This document shows, one piece after another, positions 1 through 15,300 of a stretch of DNA of 64,000 nucleotides; the first letter of the stretch is position 1, and each line of letters opens with the position of its first letter. The stretch is taken from NCBI GenBank assembly GCA_958496175.1, contig OY292278.1, forward strand, positions 29,264,001-29,328,000. The letters run 5' to 3'. Both the position numbers and the translations under genes were made by a program. This DNA comes from Sisyra terminalis. Taxonomy: Eukaryota > Arthropoda > Insecta > Neuroptera > Sisyridae. The notes under the pieces are model-generated. The model was given only the letters and a program-made list of their open reading frames with translations. It made no database searches and had not been told where the DNA came from.

Positions 1-350
1 AAACCATAGTCATTTTAGAAATTTAAAATTTAAATATAAAAATAATTTTGTTTTTTTTTCTTTTTTTGTTTAATAAATAGTTAAAAATAAATTCATAAAA
101 TTTTACTGTAAATGTCTTCTTGTAACATCTAGTTTCAAATTAAAAAAAATAGATAAAAAACAATTGGCGCCATTCCAGTTTGAAAGTGCGTCGTTAAATT
201 GCGCACTGACTTCTCTTTCAGTACACGTCAGTTTTTGACGGGTTGTGGATGTCTCTGATGAAATGCTTAGATTTTGATCGTTTTACTTTCGTATTAACAT
301 AAAAAGAAATGACTTATTTATCCAAATACTTAAACACTTAATTTTTTACA
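1..350 (+). promoter_or_regulatory. Upstream region and presumed 5' UTR of the SUCO-like gene
   Basis: This AT-rich stretch lies just before the first coding exon. The part from about 165 to 300 is less AT-rich than its surroundings and is the likely promoter and leader; no convincing TATA box is visible. A short upstream reading frame of 17 codons runs from an ATG at 249 to a stop ending at 302. It would be translated only if transcription starts before it, which the sequence alone does not show. The window edge cuts off anything further upstream. Confidence 0.4.
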
Positions 351-3300
351 ATGAAACCTAATGTAGCTCGCATCTATTGGTTTTTATTAATTGTGTCATG
401 GAGCTCAAGGTAAGAACAATTTTCAAAGCTCGTCAATTTTTTTTTTTATAATTTAATCATTATCTATAGCTGCCTATTGTTTCTTCTTGTCGCATCCGAA
501 AATGTGGATCGCGCCGAGGCGCCAGCGCTGGTCGCCGTTGTGCCCGAAGAAGATAATCAAACCACCCCAAGTCCGGCCGTAACGGGCACTGTGGAAAACT
601 CTCAGGAAGTTCATCGAGATGAAACTCTCGATAGTGGCAAAAGCCTCAGTGATATTGAAAATATCGAATCAAGTTTTTCTGAACCACCTTTGAAGAGACC
701 TAGTGATAGTCAAAGCGCCGTTGATGATTTTCCAGCGACACAAGTTTTAGCCGACATCGCCTCCCACAATGCAGGCTTAGTATCCGAGTAAGTTTATTAT
801 TCATTTTAGCTTTCTCAATGCTTAACTAATCGAAAGTTTTCTTAGAACTTGAGGAATGCAATGTAGCATAATTTGATATCTGTTTTAAAATATAGCTCAG
901 CTAATTTTATTAGTAGTTATTCAGAATTTATAATGAACATTGAAAGTTCAGGAAATAAAAATAAATATCGAATGATTACTGCTTCAAGTAATTTTTTTCG
1001 ATTAAAAATTTCTGCATTTACGAGTACGCTGCAACCTACAGGCCTTTACCACTTATTTTTGTCAAATTCCAAAATTTACTTTTAAATTTGAAAATTTGAT
1101 ATAAGTTACCTACAATTCATAAGAACAATTTATAAAATGGGTGTAAATTATTGATTACTGATTGCCCACTGCTTTTCAAAATTGAATTACCAACTTACCT
1201 TATAAGCCCCATAGTGGTAAATTCGAGGATTACAATTAAATGTGTTTCCCCAAGAGGAAACATCATCAATTTTAAGACGAAAGCTTAATTAACTTTAAAG
1301 GTTAAAAAATCTGCTTATAAATTGCTTTATAAAAGTTTAGAAATTCGAGTGTTCTAAAAATAATTGTCCATTTCTCATCATTTGTATGACAAGCACAATT
1401 TCCTTTATCAATAGATCTGAACACTGATTAATGCTATTACGATTATCGTAATGAATCACAGAGTTTAACATCTTAAGTATCTGTATTAGTACTTGAGAAA
1501 TTATCTTAACATCTACTATTGGAGTAAGTAGTTTACTAATACTACAAAACTCTTTCGAAGGTTATTTAGAGTTCAGGAACTAAATAGTTTTAATGAAATC
1601 CTTATAATTTCATGTTGTCCACTCCCCAGTTTGAATGTGTTAAAGCATTAGAATTTTAACTTACTAAGATTGTATAATAAATAAAATTAGTAAAAAAAAG
1701 TATTTTCTGGGATTCACTATACAATGACATAGAGTAAGGTTTTTCTTATGAAAGTTTTTACGGATCATGGAACCTTTGCCATATCTAAAGTTGTAATAAA
1801 CAATAGAAACAACATAGATAATAATATCCTTGGCAAGAAAGTCGACTGAATTTAACAAATTGATTAGAAATGTACAAGTAATGCCTTATATTAATGGTTT
1901 AATGAATTTTTATGAAAATACTGTTTATGTCTTAATAATTTTTCTCAATAGTTATAAAAATTAAAAAAAAAAAAATGGAAAGAAATTTTGTCAACCAGCC
2001 CAGTCTCCATACTACTCGGTGACTTCGACATGTGGAGTCCACTTACTAGCTGTTGAAGTATTGTATTCTAGTTATAAATAAAAAAAATAAATACGAATAT
2101 AGTTAGTATTCCTAAATAGTTTTGGTTGTTTTTTAACTTTAAATATTTGACCAATAGAGGCTTCGTAGGATGACGTATAGGTACGAGTATACTGAACAGT
2201 AAAGTGGCGCAAAAATGACTATTGTTTTCGATTCTCCTACTAAAATATGTTATTTTATTATGTTTTAAGATACCTTTCGTAAAATCACCCCAAAAAAAAG
2301 TAATGTAGTTTAAGATTTTTAAAAATTCCAAAAATGATCAAAATTTGATTTTTTTCTTTTTTTATAAATGCATTACAAATTTTGAATACTCGTATTAATA
2401 ATTAACATATTAGTTAAAAAATGAGCGATCATTTCAACGAAAATTTAGGGGTTCAAAATTTCAGACAATAATATTACGAATAATTAAAAATCATACGACA
2501 ACTTGTAGAGAAACTACGAAAAGGCAAAAGTTGCTCACTATTTGTGTAACTAAGGTGGGAAAAAATAGCTACCTTTAGATAAGTTTTGAAATATGATATT
2601 TTCATCACAAGTTTGTCCTATTTTCTCTAACTAGGAATCTAATGTGCTCTATGGTCAGGGAATTTCATTCGGTTGGGGAAAGTCAGGGAAGCCAAGAAAC
2701 TTGACAAAAAATCCAAAAATTTATAATTTCTTCTTAGTTTCTTTAAAACTTAGATTGGAAAATATACGTCATCCAAAATATGCATATTATTATGGGAAGA
2801 ATTACTACGTTGAATAATAATTTCAATAGAACATATGAGCCGCTTGTTTTGAAAATAGCCCAAGTCCATTTCAAGGACGGTTCATATGCTATCTTTTTAT
2901 CAATTATGAAAACATTCGTTTAACTGTTAAAGAAATTATAACCGCTATTGCAAAAGTTAATATTAAAACAATAATTTGTGGAAGTGTAATTATTTAAAAG
3001 TTAACGTAATTTGGTCGAGTTACAAATTCAAAAGTTTTGCTATGAACTGTTTTCAAAATAAACGGCTCATACAGATTGTTTCAAAAGTAGTAGAAAACAG
3101 AAAAAAAATAGTATAGAGAACTAAATTTGTAGACGAAAAGTTCTTTGTAGTTTTTATTAATTTCACGCTTTTAATTAGTTATTAATTAAATTAAGTAGCC
3201 AATCAGAAGCCTGATCAAAAATAATCCATCCCCTTATTAATATTTAGTAAAAAATAAGCTATTGTATAATATTTTATAGTAAAGGTTTCTGTGACCACCA

Positions 3301-6300
3301 CCGTACTGGTAGGTGCCATGAAGATTTAAATTTCGTAATTAGCAAATGTTCAATATTACTTGCTTTACAGATTTTCATTATTTAATTATAGTGTTCGACC
3401 AAAACTAGTTTTTACGGCCGAAACCGAATTTCGGCATTTGTCTCAGTTTCGGTCGAAACCGAAACTTCTATAAAGGTTATTTTTTCGTAAACAAAAAAAG
3501 TTAACCATAATTAGTCAGTCTTAACTTTTAAATCCTACAGCTAATTATTATTCATTTAATCTCTGATATTTGATCTAATATCAATTTTTATTTCAAATAA
3601 ATTATTCATGCTTCGTAAAATAAGGAGTCGATTTGAAAAAATATACCTTATATTTTTTTTAATATTAATTACGATTAAAATAAAATAAAAGTAGCATGCT
3701 ATTGGTCGAGTGGTCTAGGTGGCAGCTCCAAAATTGGTAGGTGTTCGGTTCAAATTTCTCGATTTAAAATTTTTTATTAACCCTAGAGTCACTAAAGACC
3801 TTGGCAGTTATAAAGCGACAGTAAATAGCAGTTGAGCAAAGTTTTTTTTTTCTTATGTAGGTCTTAGACCTATTTCTTCAGTTTTCCTGGGAAGTGGAGG
3901 TTCAGCTATTCTTCCATCGCTTGAGTCGTTTTCCGATGGGCTGTGTGGTTTTCAATAGGTATTCCTAAAAATTACGAAAAAAGTTACAAAACCAAATAAC
4001 TTTTTACCTTATATGTTTAGATACACAAAACAGAAAATACTCTTTTTAACATCTTATAAAAAAAGCAAATTTCTTCTAAACTGCTTAATTTTCTCTCGAA
4101 CTGGAACATATACAATTAAGAACTTCATGAAGCTACAGCTATGAAATTAAAATAATTTTAATGAACTGATAATTATCGGTATCTTATCTATAACAATCAA
4201 TTCTTGTATGTATGTATGTACGTATTTTGGTTTTTAAAAACGGCTCTAACGATTTTGGTGAAAATTTGAAATTCAATAGAATTTTGTTTTTAAAGTTTAT
4301 CTGTAAAGTTGTCTTTTATGGAAAAACACAAATTTCCACGAAAAACGAAAAAACAAACTTTTAGCGTCATCTGTTGATGTGTGTACATAATGAATATAAT
4401 CTATGTTGGTGTGAATAAAGACTAATATATAACAATTGGTTTCAAATTTTATTCAAATATGTATCTGTTAAATATTTTTAAAATAAAAAAAAATCTATTA
4501 TCGAGTTGGATTGTCAAAACGATATTTTGGACTTCAGCTTTTAGATTTGCATTTTTTTAAAACCATTATCCCCATAGTCAATTTGAATAACTCAAATAAA
4601 TAATAATTATTATTTACCTTTATAATCCGTGTTAAATATCTTTCGTTTATATATCTAATACTTCCACATAACCGAAACATATTTAAATGAAATTTCAAAC
4701 CGAGTTGAACTCAGTCGTCCAGACACTTCATAATTAAAGAATCTAATATTATAAATGAGAAGCAATAATTTCTCAACATTTTCATCTTGCGAATTCAGTT
4801 TTGGTAACAGTTTCGGCTTGCCGACAGCCGAAACTGAGCTGAAACTCGTTTTAATGTGATGATGAAATAGAACCCTAGAGTTTTGAAATACTTTAATAAT
4901 TTAATAATAGATAACAAATTTTAATAAAAATTATAGTTGTTTGTGTATCAAGGGTGTTATCAAGGTGATAATGCCCGGAGAGCGAGATAATGCAGTCCGA
5001 GGGCCTTTGGCCCGAGGGATGTATGTCGCGCGATGGGCATTATCACCTTATAACGCCTGAAGTGCATACAAAATTTTATTTTTCATTTAATTCGGAGAAA
5101 AAATAATTTTTATCTCAATTCTAAATTCGCAAAATGTATTCAAATCTGTAAATAATATGAAGTTCAAGTTTCCATGGAAAATATTAAATTGAATTCATAT
5201 TGGAGTCAAGAATTCTTAGCAAAATATAAATTTAAGGGCATTATGAAAAATAATGCTCTCAAATTTCTAATGCATTTCTAATAGGTTGCCCTTGACCACG
5301 GGAATTATGAATTATAACGCCCGCTAATATATACAATGTATTATAGTAAGCATAAAAGATTTAATCACCATTGTATTATACTAGAATAATAGCTAAATGA
5401 AAAATAAACATTTTTATCCGTTTTTTTAGAGTATCCAGTATATATTTTTTTTCATTGTACAGCTACTTGTATTAAATTTCTTGGAACATGCTGGTTTTGG
5501 TTGATAGTTACTTTGAAAACGAGCCATAAAACCTTCGTATTTTTTGTCGTTAAACGATGAAAAGTATGTGGATCGTAGGTTGCCAACTAAGGGCGTATAA
5601 TAATTCCAGTCTCAGTTTCCATTTTCGTTGCAAAACTCGTTTGGAAAGTACAACGTAAAAACTACAAATTTTTTTTGGGCTTTTGGTAAAAAAATTTGAT
5701 CAAAGTCAATAGCACGTTCGATTGGCGGACTACCTTTTGAATTTTTCATCCTCTTTCATTCAACAGTTGCGAGTAAATCAAACTATCTCGCTTTGTATAA
5801 TTGAATTAGTTGACATGTAAAGGTCGTTCTCTCATACAATACCAATGTATTTATAGAATTCACGTTGAAATTGGATTCGTTTCATACTTTTTTGCATTTA
5901 CTTGCCTCTTTTTTTCCGCCCCGGCGCCTTCGGGGCATACTAGAATAAACTTATTGCACGCGCCATAAAAACATTGTTGGTATTTGCAGGTCTTAACATT
6001 TTTACAGTTTCATCATCAAATTATAATGATAATTTTTGTAAAATTGCGCAATATTTTTTTATTGTTTGGATTTCAATTATCATATTTTTTCGACACAAAA
6101 TATGGAAATGTTAATGAATTAAACATACAAAATCCATATACAGTTTTGAATTTCCATTTTGTGACATCAATGAGCCTTTTGGGATTATTCTTTCTTTTTG
6201 TATATTTTTTTTCTATTTGTTCCCTAATTGGCTTTTTAAATTACGAAAAATAATGATCATTGAACTTTAAAGGCATAATTGAATTTCTTTTAATTTTATC

Positions 6301-9300
6301 ATTAGGTGCTTAATTTGTAATAGTAATTTATTTGTTTAAATGAAATTTGTACCACGCATAGTTCACGCCAAATACGTAAAATTTATTCAAAATACGCCTT
6401 GATTGTAGTATATTGTATTTCTTTGTATTTGCGTCATTTATTATCTGCTTTAATTAGATTTAGATAAGAGAAAATTATTCTGTTTTTCTTTTGTTATTTT
6501 TTCAAACCAAAAGTTAATCGAAACAAAAAAAAATGCGATATTTTTGTGTGACAGTATTATTAATTATTTAACGATTCCTTCGTTAATGATCTAATTTATG
6601 TTTTTATGGTGGTACTTTTTGTGAATTTTACGATTGCATAAATTTTTTATTATACAAAGTTGATGACAGTTCGTTTATGGTCTAATTATTTTTCCGCTTT
6701 TGTTTAAAGAGGATTAAACAACAAATTATTTAGAAAATTATTGAGCTAACTAATGAATTATTGTTATTTTTTGGCAGAGGAATGAGGAATTATGAATGTA
6801 GTTTAAGAAGTTTTACTCTAAGCGCATTAAGAAAGTTCTTTACTTGAAAGAATAAGCGATACAACTATCATTAATTTTGGTTGAAATATGAAAAAAACTT
6901 TTTTATAAAATATAAACCAGGAAAAGTTTAGAGTTTGATTGTGAAATATTAGTAAAAATTTAACGATAATTTTGTTTGGGAATAATGTATTCTATCAAAA
7001 ATTTACGTGCCATTTACGGCAAAAAAACGAAAGAGTTTTTATTATTAAAAGAATAAATATTTCAGTCTTCCTCTCAAATAAAATAAATTATGTTGTTGAT
7101 GACTTGAAAATCCAAAAATTATTTAAAAAAATCCCATACAGTTTCTGAGAAATACCATTTCTCCATGCGCAGAACGTAAAAAGAATGTACAATTTTATAT
7201 ACAACATTAAATTCATGAACCTTCCATGCATCGTTTCCCTTTTTCCGAACAATTACTTTGTGTAAAACTTCTTTAAATATTTTTTTATTTGCTTTTTATT
7301 TTATGTTTCGCTCGAAAATGACAAAGAAAATGATTTTTGTAGATTTTTAATTGTCGGTTTAGCATGGCGTTGTTTAACATTTTCAATAAATATTTGTTAT
7401 TCTCCTATATATTTATTTGTGTAAAATTAATTAGTGATTAATATTAGCTTAAGTTCATTTTGTATTTAAAAAAATACGAACCTATTTTTAAAATGTAAAT
7501 AAACAACTTACTATTTAGCGCCTTTATGATAGGCAATCAATGTTACATTATTAGTTAGCGGGTTACTAAAATACACATAATTGTACATTTAACGCATTTA
7601 ACATTTTCTTCTTTTTTTGTGTTGATATGAAAATAATTTCATAGTAGGTACATGCAAAATTATTTACAGTTCATGTTTATACAGTCCATGTTTATTTTTT
7701 GTCGAAATGGTTCCAGCGAAACTTAAAAATCATTTTCGAAGATTATAATTGAATATGCAATTTCGAAAAAGGCAGATGTCTGAATTTTGATACTTTTCAG
7801 GAGGGATATGAAAAATAAATATTTTCGAAACAAGTAAATTAATTATTTTTATTATTTATTTTTAAAGTTATATTGCAGCTAATTTGCAATCGGAAATTAC
7901 AGAAATATTTTGCAGTTAATGTTATTATATACCCTCGGTTCTCTTTTTATGCGGTAGATACGTTCCACAAAAAAACGTATAAAAGAAAATCGCACAAAAA
8001 AAGACTAGACCGATATAAAAATGAAGGTTTCGTTCCATAATTTTTTAAAACCGCGTAAAACTAAATCCATGAGTTAAAACTTACCAAAAAATAGTCTTAC
8101 CGTATTCCCTTTGAAATATTTATGCATATTTTTATAAAAACATTAACAATTATAGAAAAGTTTATTGAATTTCATTAAAATATAATCTTAGTATGTTCCT
8201 TTTAAATCTATATATAAATTCTATTTCCGAATTTCATACCCTTTAAACTAAACGGTCTAATTGTTTTTTTTAATGAAATGCTTCTTGAAATAGAAACCGC
8301 ATAAAAATAGTACGTATAAAAAGAGAACCGAAAAAGAAATTACAACAATCAATTAATTCAAATTTGAAACAATGATTATTATATTTGATTTTCACTCATA
8401 CCTTTGCGTTTACATTCTTTGTTCTCTATCCTTACCGACATTTAGCTATTATTTTTTTGTTATATATATACAATATCTCGACACTAAAAAAACGCTTTAA
8501 ATACACTTAATGTACCTCTCACGGATATATAGAGTCCCTATCCCTGAAGGAAAAAAATGTTGATAACAAGGACTGTCAAAGTAGAATACAGGGCTCCCAG
8601 ACTGTTTGCCAATGTTGGCCCAAGAGCCAGTCCCTATGTATAAGTATCTTACTATATTACAATGACATAATACTATAGTTATACTAGAACTATATTATAT
8701 ACTTAGAATTTTGGTATTTTGGAATTTTGACAAAAAAGTAACAAAGTAAGCCATGCCACTCAAAAATTCTACTGCCCCATATTGAGAACTTAATAACAGA
8801 CAAAATCAGTTCAAAAACATCATTAAAATCGGTTGAATGGTTCTCGAGGAATGATTCACACATTTTTGTTACAAAAGATAAAAGTATATTAGAATTTTAG
8901 AATTCAATATTAAAATTGAATCAACAAAAAAATTTCGAAAAGAATAAAAAACAAAGTAGAAAATGCAACGTTGCCAGATTTGACTGTTCTAAAAAGGACT
9001 TGAGCAGAATATTTTAGAAAAAACGAGGTCTTAAGAATAACTTATTTAAACATCAACGGCGAATTAAAATTTTCACGTAATTATAAGTTGAAAATTCTTC
9101 TAGCTTATCTCCAGCGAAGACCTTCAGACCAGAAAAATTCATTCATCTTTAATGGAGTCTCAACTCTTGCTCGTTGTGTTTTGTTGAATGCTTCCAATTT
9201 TCCTTCCACAACATTCCATGTTAACTTGGTTCATGTTCTTTTTAGAAACGTCAATATCTGGCAACGTTACATTTTTTACTTTGTTTTTATATTAATTCGT

Positions 9301-12300
9301 ATTTTTTTTTTGTTAATTAATTTTTATATCTTATAAGTAGTGTAGAACCCGTTAGACTCCATCCTAACGGAAAGTATTACGGAAAAAGATCTACAACGAT
9401 ATCAATTTCGATGGAGAAGAGTGAGTGAGCGATATATCTGTTGCGCGTAGTAGTTCTAATACAATGCAAGTTGTAAAATACATGAAATGGATGCGGATGG
9501 AGGGAGAGAGACTATATACTATTTCTCCGCACCAATAATATCGTCTCACCGATCAGCAATCTTAGTATATAAGATTTTCTCTTTTGTTGCCAAATTTTCA
9601 TTATGGCTCGATTTATTCGCGAATAAAATTAAAAATTAAGTAGAAAATGCAACTTTGCCAAATATTAATGTCCCTAAAAATACATGAGTCGTTAACTTCT
9701 TTCGTCTCACAATGTAACCCAGCCAAGTAGCTATTCTTATCATCCCATCAACTATTGTCGTTTTTTCCCAATGCTTATAGGCTTATGAACCAATTCGTCT
9801 ATTTGACGGATTTGATATTTCCTTTCTTTTTTTTCAAAGATCCACGTTTTTACTTCACAATGTGGCATTCCAAGAATAGTTTTTTTCCTATACGGTCCAC
9901 CAGAACGAAATTTGGAGAGTTTGCAGCTTTAGATTTATTGTGTCCCTTGGGTCCCTATTTCACATACTGTAAGCCAAAAAGCCGAGAAAATTTCAAAACC
10001 GGCGAATAAAATGCTGTTCGCCTAGTTCAATACTAAGATCGAAGACTTCCATCCCAGTATTGAAATGGAAATCTCCGATTTTTAGTCCCCCAGCTCTTTT
10101 AGTCGCCATTTAAAGTGCCACATTCCAACAGAATATGAGATCAGTTTTATCCTTTATCTAATAGAATCTGCATATTGGAAGATCTAACAGTACTCCAATA
10201 ATATGAAGTTGTAAATTGTTTCCAAAATTTCAGTTCCAATTTTCCATTTATGATTTTTTGTTGAACACGGTTTTTGTCATGGCTACATGCGTTTTGATTT
10301 CATGAGCGGAAAATTGCTCTTTACTAATAATACTTCCCAAAATTGGAATTGAGCCACTTGTTCTGATTTTTTCTTTGTTTTCCGTTAGACTTCTCATTTT
10401 CTATATATTCTTTATTTTAAATTTTATTATTTACTTCTAATTCTTCAAGTTTCCCCGATGGTAACCAAACGGTGTAGCATCGATAATAATTCCGTCTCTG
10501 TCCTCGCCATAACACGAGGTAGTCAAAATATTTGATATCTAATGCTTCATTAACAATATTAAGTTTTTTTTTGAAGTTAAATTTCTATAAATTCTAATAA
10601 GTTATTAAAAAAAATTGATTGTCATCGTTATTTGTAATTAGGTATAAATTAAAAACGTATTACGGCTTATCAAATATATAAATTGTTTAGCATTTAATCG
10701 ATTTACTATTGACAATCGATAAGAATTAAGGAGCTTAAATAGTTTACTACACATTCATAATGAACCATAGAATTTAATTTTGATTAATCAATGATTTTAC
10801 GACGAAATTTGATTATGGTTTTGAAAAAATAATTGGTGCGTCAATTTTATAATGGAATAACAATGACGTGGCTCAATTCGAATAAACCACGTTATATTCT
10901 CTTATCATTATATCATATTTTATAATAATTACTTTGCAATTGGTTCATACATTTTTTTTTTTTATAATTCATTTTACTCCTTGAAATTAAATTATGAAGC
11001 AAACATTGTTTTCATGGTTATTTGTTAAAATATTAATCAATTTAATGAAATTTTAAATTAAATTCAACTTAAAATAGATTTTCATTTGAAATATTTAAGT
11101 TTATAATTGAAGGTTGACTACTGAAAGCTCTGTTTTGTGAAAAGTTATTGGAAAAATGATTGGTGGGTGATTGAATCGATAGAAATGGTAGAACATTTAA
11201 TTGGATATTATTGCACATGTTTCGATCAGTTTCATTATTCGAAAGCTGCTTATTTGAATACATAGTGAGAACGGCTTAAGTAGTTATAAAGTGAAGTGCA
11301 ATAATGCCGCTATAAGATTAAATAAATGCAGTTTATTGATGCATGGACACGTGTAGTGGCTTGTTTTCTATTTTTGACTTCTCCCATGTAATTGTTGGTT
11401 ACTACCCAAAACGATTGATGGTTCATTGTTGCAATTGTTGATTGACTTTTTATGGACCGATGAAGCTACAAATTTGTGCAAACTTTTCGAACGCTACATT
11501 GTTGGTTTTGTTAGCGGTTTTATCCAAGTTGTTTGTGTTGTGCAATGATGATGATAAGCTAGGACGAATTTTCGAAAGGTAAATGTTTTCCTTATCAAAG
11601 TTAAGTACTTGAAATACTTGAACTGATAATAAAATCAGCCGATATTTTATCGCCTGGTTAATGTTGGTTAATGTCAAACTAATCAATATATTGATAAAAG
11701 TAAAAACAAAGTAGGCGTGTCAGATCAGTTGAAAAAACTTTTATTACTCATAATTGACTATCATATCTTTATAATATATTGTATTTGTTATTGTTTTTTC
11801 ACGTAAACAAGTCAACAGATATACATACAATTTTATAAACTTTTAAGGTTGGTCTTTTAAGTCTTGGATTAAATCGAAATGAGCAATAAAGGACTAGCCT
11901 AATTGTAACAGAAAACCTAGCCGTTAGGGAAGTCTGGAAAGTCAGGGAATTCCGTTGACTCGGAAGAAAAGATAGGAAACTTGGCAAAAAATCGGCAATT
12001 TATAAATTTTCATAATTTGCTAGTATTTAGTTTTGAAAAGATACAGTCGTCATTATAAGAGTCGTACATATGCACATCCTATAAAGAACCTTTAGGTCAA
12101 AAAGTAATTTCAATGGAAATCAATTAAAGCTTTTGAGTCACTGGGACTTATCACATAGCAGTTACGGAGTGGTCCAATATTACTTGATGGTTACAGAGGA
12201 AGATTGCTTGGCAATCGAAATACGTATCTGAGTAATACATCAAAAATACATTTTGTTTTAACTTTTGTACAAACTTATGTTTATAGTTTACTTTTGTAAG

Positions 12301-15300
12301 AATTAGATACATAAATTATACTACAATTTGTTTTTATTATAAACTGAGGAATGAATTTCAACTCTTCCAGCTAGTCAAAAGCCACCAAAGATTAATTGCT
12401 TGTTATTACCACTATGATATAGCAGCATATCGCTTAACTGATGCATAACACTCACTGGTCCGCAAAAAATATTTTATATTGTTTAAATAGCATAACTATT
12501 CAAAGCCAGCACAAAAATCTAATTTGAAAATAATAAAAATTTTATGACCTACCAAAATATTATAAATAAAATATAAAAGTCCACGTGTGGCCGAATGGTC
12601 AAGGTGACCGCTCCAAAACTGTTAGGTGTTGGGATCAAATCTCCTATCAAACAGTTTTTCAGTATTTCTCGAAATATAGATTTTTATTAACCCTAGAGTC
12701 GCTAAAGACCTTGGTAGTTATGAAGCGACGGTAAATAACAGTAAAAAATAATATATTCCAATATAATAATAGACAAAGACAGAGGACAAAAAATGTTATA
12801 CGTTATACAATGTTATACAATTCGACAATATACATCATGTATTATATTTCGATTGCCAAGCAAGCCTCATCAGTGGCCATCAAGTAGTATTGGATCGCTC
12901 CGTAGCTGCTAGTAGTCAGTCGAAAGCCTCAAATTCGAGACTTACCGATACCCAAATCTTGTTTCAATTACGTCAATGAGTTTTGTTTCAGGATTATACT
13001 AGTAACCGGATTAATGTTTTTTGTTATTTATAAAAACAGTTTAAATTACTGTTTATTTGTAGAGGAAATTATTCTCATTTAAAAACTTATATTGGTTATT
13101 TGTATATTAAACAAAAAGGTTTAAAATCCAACAATTACAAACCAATTCTTAGAAACAGTAAAGTTAACGTTTTATATAACCGTTCTTAAAAACAAATAAA
13201 TACAATTGGTGTTATTAAGAATTATAGTAGTACCTGAAGCAGTCGGGAAACCGATGACATGTGTTGTACAAAGATAAAAATTAAAAATTCCCAAAAAACA
13301 AAGACAATATAAACAACTACGTTTTTAAAGTTTTGAAGAAGTGACAGAGGCGCAAAATGTTGCCTTGAAGAATTTTTAAACAAAATGTTTAAGTTGTAAT
13401 TGTTTGAATTCTCCCTGATCAAACATTAAATTAAGATTTTTCGTAAGGTGAAAAGCGAAAAAAAATTCTTTATACTAGAGGATTCGTTTGTAAATTGCGC
13501 TTTGTAATTACATTTTTTTTTTTGCTAAATTTCGATCGATTTTATATTCATTGGGGTCCCAGGAGTGTAAGACGAATCTCATTCGTCTAATACTAAGTGA
13601 TACACGTAGAAAACCAATTGTTCGGTCATGAAAATTGGTCACATTTTATTTACCTCCATTTATTCAACAAATAAAACATTTATAAATTATCAAATTTTTC
13701 GCAGAACCATTATTCTTATCTTAATGGGGAAGTTGAACGAATTTTTTATTTTTTCAAAAGGTCATTGAAGAGTGATAATGTTAATAACTTTGCTTGATAA
13801 AAAATAAATTGACACACGCTTATCATTTTTCATGAAATTATCGAATTGTTTAATTGGCAAATTTAATGAAAAAGTGTACAAAGTAACGTATGCAAATATC
13901 TTATGTACTACAACATTTAAATTGATTGATGCGAGAAATGACAATTACATATAATTGCACTTTATAAATATGTATTGAGAAATATGAAAGTTTTTAATAA
14001 AAAAGTAATAATTAATAATTTAATGATTTCTATTAGCGTCGAGTGCATATGTGAAATGCAATCAATCTTGGCTCTGGCATTCATTTAGTGTTTAATAGCA
14101 ATTTGAATGACTATTAGGATATGATTGATTTTTAATTGATATGCATTTTTTGTTTGTTTGTTATCAATTTCTTCTTAAACCGTGTTGAACTCAGTGATGA
14201 GAAAGTTGTAAAACAGCGAAAGCTATTTATTTTTTTGGAAAAAATTTTTTAGGTCGCTTCGAAGATTAAAAATTGGGAAAGTAAACGAGATTCCAAATGG
14301 GTACTCTCTCTGATAGACATTTATGCTTACAATTTTACTTCTTCTTTATTCTACGTATTGGCAAAATAGAAATGGTTATTTAAATTAATCGATGAACCTA
14401 CAAAAATTTGTGTCCCCGATTTGATATATCTTCTTATATTCCTTAAAAAAGTTACTATATTTTTTTTTTCAATTTTTGTTAAACTAACCATAAAGTACGA
14501 ATTTTGGAAGTTTATACTCAGTGGAAGTTGCAGTAATTAGGCCATCTGAAAGGAGTTCAAGTAAAACAAAATAAAACAATTGCTCTAGAGTCTAAAACTT
14601 GCGCTAAAAGCGATTATCTAAAACCTACGGAAGCCCTACTATGAGGCCTTTATTCATTTAATATCTTCATGGATTAGTCGTAATTAAAAAATGCCACAAG
14701 GAAATAATATTGAAATGCATTATTTTTGCTGCCATCAAATCAGGTTATTGTTTCTAAAATTAAATATATTCATTCTTAAAAACCAGATAATTAATTAATA
14801 ACACTGGGAAACAAAGGTTTTGTTTTATGAAATTCATAGTTGATTCTAAATGATTTTCCGGACTGATATTGCTGATAGGAGATTTTAACAAATATATATT
14901 AATTTCGAAACTAAAATCGTTTACTAAATAAAACTAATATGAAGGAGATTTTTTCGTTGACTTGGAACTGTTACGGAGCGATCCTGTACTGCTAACTGAT
15001 CACTGAAAAAGTTGCTTGGCAATCGAAATACGTACTCGGATAAAACGTCAAAAACACATTTGTATGTTAACACATGTATCTTAATGCTCATATTGAATCC
15101 ACGACGCTGGAAGTTGCATAAGTTGCTCAATGTGTTAAGAGTAGTGTCTGACCGAAACCGAGTTTCGGCATCAGCCTCAGTTTCAGCCGAAAACGAAACT
15201 TCCATAATGGTCATGTTTTCAAGTTAATCCTAATTAGTTAGTTTTTTACTTCTAAATCTTCTCGGTATTTATTATTCATTTAGTCTTTGATATTTGAGCT

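Larger units (their letters stand above)
3391..4855. mobile_element. GCCGAAAC-rich non-autonomous element, copy A, with nested insertions
   Basis: The left end reads GTGTTCGACC followed by AAAACTAGTTTTTACGGCCG, and then several copies of the word GCCGAAAC. The right end, from about 4790, carries inverted copies in the form GTTTCGGC...GCCGAAAC. Three other copies start and end in the same way (15144, 41141, 47392) and are 0.65-0.7 kb long. This copy is longer because a SINE (3702-3840) and a microsatellite-bearing sequence near 4200 sit inside it. It has no transposase frame. The class is unknown and I could not identify a target duplication. Confidence 0.65.

Noticed and set aside
3702..3840. 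Sequences resembling Ser/Leu tRNA genes at 3702, 12580, 15364 and 40187
   Set aside because: The anticodon arm and acceptor pairing are not intact, and each continues into the same non-tRNA body, so these are SINEs.
9755..10009. 84-codon frame in the SUCO intron
   Set aside because: It has phenylalanine-rich composition from T-rich DNA, no splice sites in phase with SUCO and no family resemblance.
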